Assembly (NCBI GenBank): GCA_930367215.1 | Contig: OV884059.1 | Span: forward strand, 151,588,511 to 151,652,510 | Length of the DNA: 64,000 nucleotides | Source of the DNA: Pollenia angustigena | Lineage: Eukaryota; Arthropoda; Insecta; Diptera; Polleniidae | Reading direction: 5' to 3' | Part shown: in pieces, positions 21,750 through 33,212 of the stretch | How the letters are laid out: each line of letters begins with the position of its first letter | Numbering within the stretch: position 1 is the first letter of the stretch | Position numbers and translations under genes: made by a program | The notes under the pieces: model-generated | Databases searched by the model: none | Told to the model about the DNA's origin: nothing | Seen by the model: the letters and a program-made list of their open reading frames with translations, nothing else

Positions 21750-22505
21750 TTTATATTAAGTACACAGTGCAACATTTTTGAAATCAACGAGAGCAAAGTT
21801 CATGTTTTTTTCAGTGGTAAAATGTTCTGAAAAATTATCAATTTTATTAAAAGGATTTTTTTTTTCTGAAGATTATTGTACTGAATTTTCCACATTTTGG
21901 CAGCTATGGGCCAAAACGGCTGAAAAAAAATATAAAAAAAAAAAATTTTTCGACATCCAAATTTTAATAGTTTTAATCAGATGATCAAATTTAATTTCCA
22001 CTAAATTATTTGTATGAAAATAGGAAACGGTTAATCTTTTATCTTCGTGTGCAAAGCCTGTGTAAACAAAATAACTCATCTGGCATGGTTGGGGTCAACA
22101 GTTCCCAACAATATAAAGGCGATCAATAACTTTTATGTTAAAATCGCGAAATGGAAAAATTTGGTTTTATTAACAGGTTTACAAATTACGACAAATCCTT
22201 TAGCCTATTCAAGTAAGTAAGCAGTCGATGAATAACGTTTCATAAAACGCAAACGGTCCTATCTAAATAACAATTTGCAAATTTTACAGCTAAAGCAAAA
22301 AACTTTTTAAAATAAAAAGTATATAGTTTCAATGATAAATTGCCTGAAAATGTTTATAATTAATTTTCTATAATAGATACATTTTTTTTTACTGATCATT
22401 TAAATCATTAAGAAAGTATGAAAATATTTAACAATAATAGTTTTTTGTGCAATTTTAAATTATGAATAAAGGATAAGGGTTAAAGAAGTAAAATTTTCAA
22501 TGAAT
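21750..22505. other. AT-rich interval without a gene
   Basis: It contains a T run near 21856-21865 and an A run near 21926-21945. The 68-codon frames on both strands over 21778-22079 overlap each other and are low-complexity; none is supported. Confidence 0.5.
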
Positions 22506-22976
22506 TAATATTTTTAATTAGGCTTAAGTTCATCAAATTTAATTTTCATTAAATTATTTTTATGAAGAAAGGAATTTTACAACATGAAAATTAATTAAAA
22601 TTTACTGATAATTTTTCATTCTTGACTCAATCTGGGCTCGAGCCAGATTGAAAATTTGGATTAAAAACCATAAATAGTTCAACAAAATAACCACAATACT
22701 AATTATTGTTAAAGCTAAGGCACGAGCTCTATGTTTGAATTTGTCCTTCAAGTTGTGCTGAAAAAGCAAGAAAAAGAAAGACAAAAAAATTTAAAAACAA
22801 AACAAAATATGTACTTTGAACTTCAAGAAGAATTCTTGACAAAAGTACGAAAAAACAGAAGTAAAGGAAGAACATGTAAAATAAATTAAAATAGATAATC
22901 ATTCAAAGCAAATTTCGATCTACCAAAGGTTAAATACAATTTAGTTTAAGGATTGATGTTTGACTAAATGACGTCA

Positions 22977-23095
22977 GCAGTCGTCGATGGCTGCGAGTGT
23001 TAAACGGCAATACCTCTGAGGAGATTGAGTGGTTGCAATCGAAACATGTCAGGGTAACCTGTCCGTAAAAACGCCTGGGTTCGAGCCCAGATTGA
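22977..23095 (+). ncRNA. tRNA-like SINE head, copy 1
   Basis: GCAGTCGT...GGCTGCGAGTG...TTAA resembles the start of a class-II tRNA (Ser/Leu type, GTGGCCGAGTGGTTAA pattern) with insertions. The B-box-like GGTTCGAGCC lies at 23078-23087 in a T-arm CTGGG/CCCAG. It is a polymerase-III-promoter-like head of a repeat rather than a functional tRNA, because the anticodon and acceptor arms do not fold. Confidence 0.6.
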
Positions 23096-23545
23096 GTCAA
23101 GAATGAAAAATTATCAGTAAATTTTAATTAATTTTCATGTTGTAAAATTCCTTTCTTCATAAAAATAATTTAATGAAAATTAAATTTGATGAACTTAAGC
23201 CTAATTAAAAATATTAAAAATTTGGATTAAAAACCATAAATAGTTCAACAAAATAACCACAATACTAATTATTGTTAAAGCTAAGGCACGAGCTCTATGT
23301 GTACATTTGTCCTTCAAGTTGTGCTGAAAAAGGTCAACAGAAAAGAAAAAGACAAAATGAAAAAACAAAAAAAAATTTACTTGGACTTCAAGAAAAATTC
23401 TTGACAAAAGTACGAAAAAACAGAAGTAAGGAAAAAACATGTAAAATCAATTGAAATGGATAATCATTCAGGAAAGCAAATTTCGATCTACCAAATGTTA
23501 AAAATACAATTTTGTTTAAGGATTGATGTTTGACTATTGACGTCA

Positions 23546-23655
23546 GCAGTCGTCGATGGCTGCGAGTGTAAGACGGCAAATCCATCTGAGGAGATTAAGT
23601 GGTTGCAAACGAAACATGTCATGGTAACCTGCCGGTCGGGGTTCGAGCCCCAGCC
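23546..23655 (+). ncRNA. tRNA-like SINE head, copy 2
   Basis: Same arrangement as the copy 560 bp upstream, with B-box GGTTCGAGCC at 23640-23649. The T-arm stem here is GGGG/CCCC instead of CTGGG/CCCAG, and both sides changed together. The short tract between the conserved GTAACCTG and the T-arm is reduced. Confidence 0.58.
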
Positions 23656-23844
23656 ACGTCAAGAATGAAAAATTATCAGTAAATTTTAATTAATTTTCAT
23701 GTTGTAAAATTCCTTTCTTCATAAAAATAATTTAATGAAAATTAAATTTGATGAACTTAAGCCTAATTAAAAATATTAAAAATTTGGATTAAAAACCATA
23801 AATAGTTCAACAAAATAACCACAATACTAATTATTTTCAATGAA

Positions 23845-24531
23845 TTTTTATAAAAATTTTTAATAACAAGTTGTTTTCTTCAAAAAGCTGTTTTTACTAA
23901 AAAGCTTTTACTATAAGAAAAAACTTTTTTTCTGTAGAAAAAGCTCTAAAAAGTTTTCTTTACTTGAGGGTTACACGATCAAGTTTTGCCTATCAAGTTT
24001 TAATACACTCACACTTTTTTACCAATACACTCATACTTTTAAAAATTGATACGAACTTGCCTTTAAAATTCTCTTTCCAGTGAGTGTTTCAATTTACGTT
24101 CAAGAAAACAGCTTATTTTAAGGTTAGTGAGCAAATTTATTGTTTGTCTTTATAAATTGTTTTCTTGATGACATCTTGAAAGTAAATTGCTCAAAAATTG
24201 AATGCAGCCTACGTCACAGCTTTCAATTTATGTAAATTTTGACAAGCAGTATATGTAAAAGACTATCAAGAACAACTTCACCGTGTGGCCGCAGGGTTAC
24301 AAAAAAACAAAATTTTTTGAAACTATGAAAAATAGTACTTTCTATATGAAAAAATATCCTTGTTCATTTTCCATTCTTCCACTCAAATTATTCTACCAAA
24401 AAACTATTAATATTCCTCTTTCAACGCCATTAAATTTCTTAAGAAAATAAATCTCTTTATCTAGCGAAAGAATTAAAAACATGACTTGGAATTAATTCCA
24501 AAAAATAAATTTTAAGCTGTTTTCTTGTTTT

Positions 24532-24570
<39 letters not shown>

Positions 24571-25525
24571 CCTCTCTGGAATATTTTAAACTCCCACTAA
24601 ATTTATAAACATGACATGTTCTTGCCATGCCCGTAAGACTTAACTTTCGTTTGTTTTTCTTTCTTATACCCTTTTTTTGCTACAGTTTTTTTCTGTTATT
24701 CTGTTGGCAAAAACTCAGAATATTTATGCGTCTAGCCACATAAAAATTACAAATAACACTTGTCTTGTCACTCCTTCCACATTCGTAACTTCGCCAAACA
24801 CATGGAGGAATAATAATTCCAAACAGAATATTAACATGTCGCTACAGACTCAAACTTTATTTGAACTGTTTTAATCAGTTAACGGGCTGCTGTGTTTTAT
24901 GAACTGGTTAAAAACAAAAAACGAAAGAAATTGGGTAAAAGAAGAAGCTAACTACATGTGTAGAAGGAAACTAAGAGGAAGATGTAATAAAACAAATTAT
25001 TATTGTTGAGGCATGTTCGTGTTTTTTTTGGCCCATTTAAAAAATTAACCCTTTAAAAGTTAATATTTGGTTTATTCTATAAAGTGTATGTACCTAAATT
25101 GAAGATTTTTGCTTGGATAGCAAAAATTTTATGCGGAAAACTTTACTTTGATTGTGGGCGTGGCCTATTTTGATGAACTACCATTCTTTCGCAATATAGT
25201 CAATATAAAACTTGCGGCCAGGCCAACTCTTTGTTTTTTTTGCACAAAAATGTATGAAACATAATTGCATAATAAAATGGGTATATAAATAATTAAAATG
25301 GCCTAAAATAGAAGAAAGTTAAGATATCAATATTATTGGATGGAATAACAGTTTCAGTTTATAACGATCAGTTTGGAAGGTTCGAGAAGAATAAAGTATA
25401 AAAGCATAAAATGGCATCAAAGCAGTCGAAATGTGTTCTCGTTAGACTCTAAAATTTGTTCCTTTTTCAAGTACAAAGTAGTTAAATTTTTTTTGTGAGG
25501 ATAATTTTTTAAAACTAACTATTTT
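23845..25525. other. Interval without a gene; contains a CA microsatellite
   Basis: A (CA)n tract of about 36 bp lies at 24533-24568. The 65-codon frame at 24677-24874 on the plus strand (ends QTQTLFELF) has no recognised domain and is treated as chance. No terminal repeats were found. Confidence 0.5.
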
Positions 25526-25529
25526 TTAA

Positions 25530-25712
25530 TAAGATTTAGGAATCCTAAAGATATTATTCAAATAAAACTGTTAAGCGTTTATCTTTTCTTACAATCCCGA
25601 CAACAATTGGTTCCTTTTTAGTCAACTCTTATTGTAGTTTCCAGTTCTGTGTTTTGCACTGCCACTTGCATATTTGTTATCAAAGATTTCTTTGGGAGTC
25701 AAAAAAAAACTA
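25530..25712 (+). repeat. Diverged fragment of the 486-bp A/B repeat
   Basis: The end of A (TTCAAATAAAACTGTTAAGCG) runs into B (TTATCTTTTCTTACAATCCC, ACAATTGGTTCC, CTTATTGTAGTTTCC) and ends TTTGCACTGCCACTTGCATA, TTATCAAAGATTTC. A section of B between these parts has been lost. Confidence 0.65.
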
Positions 25713-25714
25713 TT

Positions 25715-27080
25715 TTTCATTATTATTCTACAAAAATATTTAGTTCCTTCTTAACTGTGCTGCCTTATTTTAAAGGGTTAAAAACATTTTTATAAAAAAA
25801 AAACCAAATGATTTCAACTTTATTGTTCTCCTATTTGTATGATTCTTTAAAGGCTTTCATGATTGTGTTGTTCTGCAAGTGTGTACTAGAAAGTGTGAGT
25901 CTTTTATTTTTTTAAATGTGGTTAATATCCATTGTGTGGAATATATTGAGCGACAATTTCTGTGGTTTTTACTTTCAAATGAAAAAAAGAGAAATCTCAA
26001 ACACAATTACTACTTGTGAACATTGTATGGTAGACCAGTTTGAAAAAAGGTGGTCAGATGTTTAAAGTTTTATTTAACTTTAATTTTAAAACATTTTAAA
26101 GAATCATGTAGTTGAAAATAAAAGGAGTTTAAATTTACACCGACACGAAATTTACAAGGAGACAAACAAAATTTTGAAGATACAGGATGACCCGAAGAAA
26201 AAAAAGTGGTTTTAATAGCTTAAATTTCTATGCTTACAAGTCAATTTAATTTTTGTTTTACTTCATTAATGAATGGGGAATTTCATTGATTAACACGTAA
26301 AAACTATCGCTTGGTAAACGACGATCATTATTTTGGGGTTGTCTTTTCTAGCCAATATGTTGCCTTTATTCTGTCTTTTGGCCATTTTTGAGTTCTTTTT
26401 TAAAAATAATGTAACATTGTTGGTCGATAACGTTTTATTTCTCATAATGTAGAAATGAAGGACCTATTTTAGAGGCCAGGATTGCAGACATCTATTTACA
26501 AAGGTTATTTTGCAGTAAAGGCCTTAAATTCGAAAGTAATAAAGTGCACTTAAGTTAGTGTATAAAATTTATGACTGAAAAAATATCCGGTGAAGACAAT
26601 TTCTATAATTGGATGATGAATGTAAAATTGAATATGCACACTTATATAAGGTATATTTCAATAATCAAGTGAGCAGTCAAATGATCCTTATAAGCGGTTA
26701 CTAAAGAGCAAAACGCACGTAGTTAGTTTTCTTCTTCTTCTTCTAAAATTTCAAGAATTATATGGTCAGGCTTAACAAGAAAACATTGATATATTTCTAA
26801 GCTGCTTGGACAGTATTTACATTAGTGTTAACATTTAAAATTCCGTTTTTACCCACAAAACGTTGACCTGTTCACTCTATTCGGTTGAACTAACAATTTA
26901 AGAAAATTTTATTAAATTCGTGTGTAAATGTGTGTGTGCATGTGTGTTTTATAAGAGAACACTAACAAAAAACATACAAAAACTTATGTTACGATGGCTA
27001 AATAAAAAAAGGCGTAACTCGATTTTTTGTTTGTTTAAAAAGGAAGAAAAAACTTAATAAAATCCGCGAAATTTTAAATT
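25715..27080. other. AT-rich interval without a gene
   Basis: I see no repeat family, hairpin or credible frame. A TTCTTCTTCTTCT patch at about 26727-26742 and a GTGTGTGTGCATGTGTG patch at about 26929-26946 are simple sequence. Confidence 0.45.
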
Positions 27081-27084
27081 TAAA

Positions 27085-27430
27085 AAAAAAACCAAAGGTT
27101 AAATACAATTTTGTTTAAAGATTGATGTTTGACTATTGACTCCTAACCGTCGTCAAAGGCGGTGAGCAAACCCCTCTTCAGAGATTGAGTGGTTGCAATC
27201 GAAACATGTAAGAGTAACCTGGCTGTGAAAGCCTGGGTTCGATTCCCAGCTCAGTCAAGAATGGAAAATAATCAATAAATTTTTATAAATTTCATGTTGT
27301 AAAATTCCTTTCTTCATAAAAATAATTTAATAAAAATTAAATTTGATTAACTTTAGCCAAAAAAAAAAAATCAAGATTTGGATTAAAAACCTTAACCAGT
27401 ACAACAAAATAACCACAATAATAATTATTT
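27085..27430 (+). ncRNA. Solo copy of the tRNA-derived SINE-like repeat
   Basis: It starts AAAGGTTAAATACAATTTTG, keeps GAGATTGAGTGGTTGCAATC and GTAACCTG, and has a canonical B-box GGTTCGATTC (27236-27245) in a perfect T-arm CTGGG-TTCGATT-CCCAG with a 7-base loop. The tail matches the array at 22.5-23.8 kb (CATGTTGTAAAATTCCTTTC) and ends TAACCACAATAATAATTATT. This copy has the best-preserved T-arm of the three, so it is useful for inferring the parent tRNA. Confidence 0.7.
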
Positions 27431-29660
27431 AAAAAAAAAAACTTTATTGCCATTTTTAACAAAAATATACAAAAACAATGTTAAATTTAAGTCTCCTAAA
27501 ACTTTATACCAAGATGCATTTGGCATTTCGTCACCTCATTATTGGTTTGGCCTACCGACTATTTTAAAAAAAATTGAGTTAAGTTAGGGGAATATATATT
27601 TAAAATACCTCCTTTCTGAATCCAAACCCGTCTTGACCAAATTTTTTATGGTTTCTGAGATAATAAACATTAATTTTGCTCCATATCAACTACTTAAAAC
27701 ATAAGTATTCATTGATTTGCTCTACACGCCACTGTTTGGCGAATGCTGAAAACTCCTCATACAAAAACGTACAAAATAAATTTAACTCTTGCTTTGCTTC
27801 ATTATCGTAAGAAAAAAAGCATTTAAAACGGAATCAAAACAAAATGAAAACAATAAATCAAATTTCACTCATGCTTCGCTTCATTGCCGTAAGAAAAAAG
27901 TAGTTAAAGCAAAAGAATCATAAAATGTCAACAAATCAATACAAAGCAGTAAGTATAGGTATGCAGCACAAAAAGCTTCTTTTTAAAAATACATTTAGAA
28001 ATGTGGCGTATGCGGCACAAACCAATAATTTTCACTTTCAATCAAATGCTTTTAACTTCTATGTTCGTAAATGAACGTTAAAAAAAAATTTAAAAAATTC
28101 ATGTAAGCCTTCACTGTTGTTTTTCTCCATTCCACTTTTTGGCATATGCGCCAAACCAATTATGAGCTTACGATTTGTCTATCAATATAAACAAAAACAG
28201 CCATTGGAAAAAATAGAGTTTCTCCTTTTTTATATTAAGCCATCGATATGTTCTTCGTAGTTTAGAAATTTATAATTAAATAAGACTTATTAAATATTTA
28301 TTATTGAAAAAAAACCACAAAAATAAATAAATATGGTTGAAATCTTCTTGAATTTGCTTGTGTTACTTAAATCGGAAAAATAGTATTAAAAAAAAAAAAT
28401 ACAAAACGATTTATACAACAAAACGACACGCATGAGGTTACTAAAATTTAATTTTGTGTAAAAAACTTAACAGACTGTAAGAAATTTAAAAACCATAAAA
28501 TTATAATAATAAAACCATAAATTCCACAAATTAAATACGAATTTATTTATAACAAAAAAAAAAAAAAAAACAAAAGGGAGAAAAATCATATAAAATAGTT
28601 TTTTCTTAAAGTTATTTTTACAACTTTTGAATTGAGATTATAAATCAAACGTTTTATTGTCATTTTTATTATTCTAAAGATTTTTTGGTTCGTTGGCACA
28701 CGCTTTCCCTCTCTCTCTCTCCCTCTCTATCTCTCTAGCTGCTCTTTAATATAATTGAAGTGTCATTATGTTTATAAATGTTTTAATAATATCCCAAGTA
28801 AAACAAGATGGAACCAAGATAAAGTCCTTATTTAGTTTATAACAATAACAACTATACACTCCTGCACTTATACATTCAAACAAGCATACACTTATACAAT
28901 AAAACTTATACCTACAAACACATTTACAAACACATACTAGAGGTTATAATGTGTTGAACGTGTCTCAAATAAGTAGGTGTTTGATTGTCTTCCCAGATAC
29001 AAAAAGTAGAGAAAAACAAAAACGGTTTTACAAGAAGTTGTTACCCAGTTAAGGTTTCTTATTGTATTTTTTTTTTGTTATTTTATATTTATTGTCGTAA
29101 ACGAGCAAAAGAGTTAAGATAAGATTCGTTAAGAATTTCAGTCACGTTTCTATCATGACACGTTAGTTAAGTAGAAAATCATACATACAAATAGACAAAT
29201 AAAGAGAAATATCTAAAGACTTATACAATGACTGAATGACATCTGTAAAAATTTTGGCCAAGAGAGGCAGAAGGAAACCGAAAGGGTTAAATAAACACAC
29301 ACACAGAGAAGTGTTAGTGGCCAAAACAAATACGACATCATTATCATTTTGATAACAATTTATCTGTGTGCCATACAATACAACGCAGTTTTTTCTTCTG
29401 CACGACTGTGGATGGGTATAATAAAATTAGAAAATTTGTTAATATAATTGAAAGTTGCTAAACTTATTAACAACTGTTATGCATGTAATTTTAAGTCTTA
29501 AAAAATATACCCCCGTCTTAATAAATGATTATTAAATTTTACAAACGTTTATAAAGGAATATTTTTATAGAAAATTAGTTTAGTACTTTTTCTACGAATA
29601 CAGGCAATAGTCGATAAAGTCATATGACTACAATGAAAATCGTATCTGTAGACATTTCGT
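27431..29660. other. Interval without a gene; local duplications and pyrimidine tract
   Basis: 27785-27905 holds two related stretches, CTTTGCTTCATTATCGTAAG and CTTCGCTTCATTGCCGTAAG, each followed by AAAAAA and AGC. These recall the B half of the A/B repeat. A long pyrimidine tract ending CTCTCTAG at about 28704-28738 looks like a splice acceptor but no exon follows. The 71-codon minus frame at 29163-29378 is not recognised. Confidence 0.5.
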
Positions 29661-29661
29661 C

Positions 29662-29903
29662 GGCTTAATATGCAAACCTGCTAAATCCGCTTTTTAAGTA
29701 AATTGAAATTTTGATGAAGTATCGTAGAGAAACCCCCGCCTCGTCGACCAGCATGTAGTTTTTTATCACTTTGAGTCTTGAAGTGTGTAAAACCAACTAT
29801 ATTTTTGGTTTTGCTCTCAAGCTGCAAACATGGAATATATAAATTTGTTTGTCTCTCCTGTAAAATGTACTGAAAGGGAGTTAGCAGGTTTGCATATTAA
29901 GCC
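29662..29903. mobile_element. Inverted-repeat element, 242 bp
   Basis: Left arm GGCTTAATATGCAAACCTGC (then TAAATCC) at 29662-29688 is complementary to 29877-29903 with one or two changes. No target duplication is visible in the flanks. The interior has no coding potential. Confidence 0.68.
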
Positions 29904-30364
29904 AAAGATTTGTTATCGATATTTCGAATTATCGAACCGTACTGGTGATGCCGCCAATGAGATCTGGGTTGGGGTGGTAAGGCTCAAAATAAAATAAATT
30001 TATGCTGATGAATGTTATTATTAGGGAAGCGATTTCTATGCAAATGCATGTTTTTGTCGGCAGTCTAAAATCGATGTCGACCAATTATCTTTCCGAATCA
30101 TTAAATTTGCGTTAAAATGGCATCGATTTGTTTTTGCATGTTGTTGCATATTTTGGTGAAAATGCATATTTTTGCATATTTTGGTTTTAAATGCATATTT
30201 TTGCATATTTTAACATCTTTGAGTGATATATTTTTTTAAATTCTCATAATATAAAAAACAGTTCTTCAAAAAATTTCCAAATTGTAGAAAAAAATTTTTT
30301 TTTTTTAAATCAATTAATAAATTTGTTTGAGCTCTGCTTAAAATACAAGATTTCGACAAAATAT

Positions 30365-30720
30365 CTCTCAATTTTCATCCGATGCAGCACTTTACATGGT
30401 AAAGGCTGCCAATTGTCCTAAAACAATTTATCCAAAAATGTTACATGTTACTTGCTTGGCACATGGCTTACACCGAGTTGCAGAGGAAATTAGAAGCCAA
30501 TTCGATAATATTGATTTATAGGTTTCTTACGGAAAATATATTTTTAAAGGCTCCTTCACGAGTTGCAATTTTTAACAAAATGTTTCTATTGGTACCGTCA
30601 CCACCGCAGTAAAAGAAATATTAAATTTATATAACATCAAAAGTCTTTAAGCATTTGTATTTTCCAACTTCGGATATATTGGTGAAACAATAGCTAAATT
30701 GGAAGGATTTAGTTCACTTA
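30365..30720 (+). pseudogene. hAT transposase remnant
   Basis: Conceptual translation gives [20 protein letters not shown], then [20 protein letters not shown] and SQFDNIDL before stops and frame changes; GYIGETIAKLEG follows near 30680. The [18 protein letters not shown] string is typical of one arthropod hAT transposase group. The preserved strand agrees with the element ends. Stops, deletions and loss of the N-terminal and dimerisation parts mean no function. Confidence 0.8.
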
Positions 30721-31585
30721 AATGATGAAACAGAACTGAGTCATCAACTTCAGGCAAAAATTTTAAAGCCCATAATTAAAACGTCGCGTCGGCAGTAACT
30801 TCAAATTCTCTCTCATTTCTTTCGTTTTCTTTTGTTCTTATTTTTCTTTGTTTACAAAAGGTATGAAACTGAATGAAAGTATGGTAGCATTGTTAAGAGA
30901 AGAACTGTCAATATGTGAGAGCATTAGAAAAAACGTCCTCAAAATAAATGATGAAACAGAACTGAGTCTTCAACTTCAAGCAAAAATTTTAAAGCCCATA
31001 ATTAAAACGTCGGCAGTAACTTCAAATTCTCTCTCATTTCTTTCATTTTCTTTTGTTCTTATTTTTCTTTGTTAACAAAATGTATGAAATTGAAAGAAAG
31101 TATGGTAGCATTGTTAAGAGAATAATTGTATTTATGTGAGAGCATCAGAAAAAACGTCCTCAAAATAAAATTGATTTTATTTCTCGACCGCATTCTCTGG
31201 CATAATTTTATGTCAAACTGTATGAAAAATATCGTTCAGCCCCAGTTCTGTTTCATCATTAAATGATGAAACAGAATTGAGTCGTCAACTTCACGCAAAC
31301 ATTTGAAAGCCCATAATTAAAACGTCGGCAGTAACTTCAAATTCTCTCTCATTTCTTTCGGTTTCTTTTGTTCTTATTTTTCTTTGTTTACAAAATGTAT
31401 GATATTGAATGAAAGTATGTAAGCATTGTTAAGAGAATAAGTGTCTATATGTGAGAGCATTGGAAAAAACGTCCTCAAAATAAAATTGATTTTATTTCTC
31501 GACCGCATTTTCTGGCATAATTTTATGTCAAACTGTATGAAAAACATCGTTCAGCCCCAGTTCTGTTTCATCATTAATAGTCAAC
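30720..31585 (+). repeat. Tandem amplification inside the hAT element (about 3.5 units)
   Basis: AAATGATGAAACAGAAYTGAG starts at 30720, 30946 and 31261. Units contain CAACTTCARGCAAAAATTTT, GCAGTAACTTCAAATTCTCT, a pyrimidine-rich run, ACAAAATGTATG and AGCATTGTTAAGAGAA. Later units also carry ATTTCTCGACCGCATT ... CCCCAGTTCTGTTTCATCAT. The GTAACT...TTTACAAAAG part looks like a short intron, so a transposase exon-intron-exon segment was probably duplicated. The 75-codon frame at 30848-31075 and 69-codon frame at 31441-31650 are readings of these units. Confidence 0.75.
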
Positions 31586-32129
31586 TCAAATTAATTGATA
31601 TGGCTTTATTTATAATTAACATGTGGAAGGAAAAAAAGCGCGACAATTAAAAAAAATCCAAAACGTGTTGCAAAAAATACAGGATTTCAAAAAATAAAAC
31701 AAATTTCAACTATTTTTGATCTGGAAAAAATGTGGGATCTGAATTAGAAAAGTATTTATTTGATTATGCAAACAAAAATTTAAATGATGTAGGTTGTTAT
31801 TGCAATTAAGTTTTTAAAAAAAATGTTATACCTTTGAATAACAATAGAATAAAAACAACAATAGAATTTTTTTTATTTTGTTTTGTTTTAAATAAAATAA
31901 AAAACAACGCTTTTTTTATTGAAAATGGTCAAGTTTTTAGTGCATATTTTTTATTTTTTTAATGCATATTTTGGAGTTTTTAGAACATATTTTATGGGCA
32001 CATTTTCGATTTTTTAGTGCATGAAAATCTCATCCCTAGTTATTATTAACAGAAAAGATCATATTTTCATATTTCGAATATTCGAATTATAAAATGAATT
32101 AAACTTTCATTAAAATTTTACAAATAATT

Positions 32130-32528
32130 TTCTAATTATCAAAATAATTTTTGGGAATTCAAAATTTATAATAAAAAAGATTTTGTTTGTCGTGCTTCAT
32201 TCCCAATTTTTATTCTTGATAAAAACACTGATATTTATTGTTAAAGGGATAAGCTATTCCTATGCACATTTCACTGGATGCTTAGGCCAGATCGTCAGGA
32301 ATCTTCATCCAAAGATTTAGAAAACTGTTAGGCGAAAAAGAATTACAATATGCAATTTCTAAAAATGTCTTTGATAATAAACTGGCAAGTGCACGGAAAA
32401 AAAAACTAAACTGGCAGCATTCTTTATTTTTTGATTTTCTTACGAAAACAATAAAGCAAGTTGTTTTGGTTTTCATTTTGGTTTTTCTTAACCTACTTAA
32501 AACTACAATTAATGTTGGACGAATTCCA
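32130..32528. repeat. A/B repeat in fold-back arrangement: A forward, B reversed
   Basis: 32146-32330 is a diverged A half on the plus strand (ATAATTTTTGGGAATTCAAA, GTCGTGCTTCATTCCCAATT, GGCCAGATCGTCAGGAATC). It is followed at 32380-32528 by B on the minus strand (TTTGATAATAAACTGGCAAG, TTCTTACGAAAACAATAAAG, ACCTACTTAAAACTACAATT). Elsewhere the halves are in one orientation, so this copy was inverted or formed from two insertions. Confidence 0.65.
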
Positions 32529-32529
32529 A

Positions 32530-33205
32530 AATTTTTTTTTTTTCATAAATTCGAAAAATGTTGAATATAATATAAAGTTACCTTCGGAAGGAAATAATTC
32601 GCAGTTTCTATTTGTTAAAATAGTTGAGTTAAATACATTCAATTTATAAAGTAACACTATCCAGTGAGACACAAAGAATGCTGACGAAGGCCGTAGCGGG
32701 CCAGAAAATGCATTACATTCTGCTGGTGTCTAATAATTGTAAATTTTTCTGTACATTCAATATACCTCATTGCTTTCCAATGGAAGGCTAAGGTAAAATG
32801 TAAAAAGAAAATACAATATAATAGTCTGGTAGTGTATAAAGTCATTTCTGAAAAATTGAAGGAATAGAACTATTACAAAAAAGCTTTATAAAATACATAA
32901 CTGAAATTAAGCTCATAGAATAAATTCGAAAAAATGAAAAATGTTGAATAAAATGATAAATTGTTATTCAAAAAATGTAAGATTTAAATATTTCATACAT
33001 GTAATGTAATATGCCATTAAATTTATGAAATCGAAAATTTTTTTATAAAAGCAACATATTTGAATAATGCTTTCATAAATTCAAATTTTCATTATAGTAA
33101 TGAACCAAAAACTTTCAATCAACGTTGTTATTGTTGTTGTGGACAATTTAATCTCATATTTACGCTCTTAATTGAGTAAAAAACATAGTTTTTTTATCCA
33201 AAAAC
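32530..33205. other. Composite of dispersed repeat pieces, no gene
   Basis: 32545-32625 repeats the sequence at 1711-1790 (AATGTTGAATATAATATAAA, AGGAAATAATTC). 32669-32735 (AATGCTGACGAAGGCCGTAG, CGGGCCAG, TTCTGCTGGTGTCT) matches the core of the CACACAG-ended element at about 41338. 32881-32945 repeats the hairpin loop and arm seen at 1665-1730. Confidence 0.6.
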
Positions 33206-33212
33206 TACACTG

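Larger units (their letters stand above)
22510..23840 (+). repeat. tRNA-derived repeat family: inverted tail plus two tandem 564-bp units
   Basis: TTTGGATTAAAAACCATAAA occurs at 22655, 23221 and 23783, giving units of 566 and 562 bp. Each unit holds GTTAAAGCTAAGGCACGAGC, a purine-rich stretch, a tRNA-like module (about 22977-23095 and 23546-23655), then a tail CAAGAATGAAAAATTATCAG ... GATGAACTTAAGCCTAATT. The left border 22510-22645 is an inverted copy of that tail, including GGCTCGAGCC. Both units share a 35-40-codon minus frame (LNYLWFLIQIF), which follows from the repeat identity and is not evidence of a gene. Confidence 0.82.
30014..32046 (+). mobile_element. hAT element, 2,017 bp plus 8-bp target duplications
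   Basis: The element spans 30022-32038. Ends are TAGGGAAGCGATTTC at the left and the complement of TAGGGATGAGATTTTC at the right. GTTATTAT is duplicated exactly (30014-30021 and 32039-32046). Both subterminal regions carry clusters of TGCATATTTT boxes (30145-30210 and 31930-31995), likely transposase-binding sites as in other hAT elements. The interior has a decayed transposase (30365-30720) and an internal tandem amplification (30720-31585). It is defective. Confidence 0.92.

Noticed and set aside
22977..23095. Functional tRNA-Ser/Leu gene
   Set aside because: The acceptor and anticodon arms do not pair and the head recurs within a dispersed repeat.
22602..23440. Repeated hydrophobic frame with LNYLWFLIQIF
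   Set aside because: It occurs in each unit of the 564-bp tandem repeat, so similarity reflects duplication, and the frame is antisense to the tRNA-like head.
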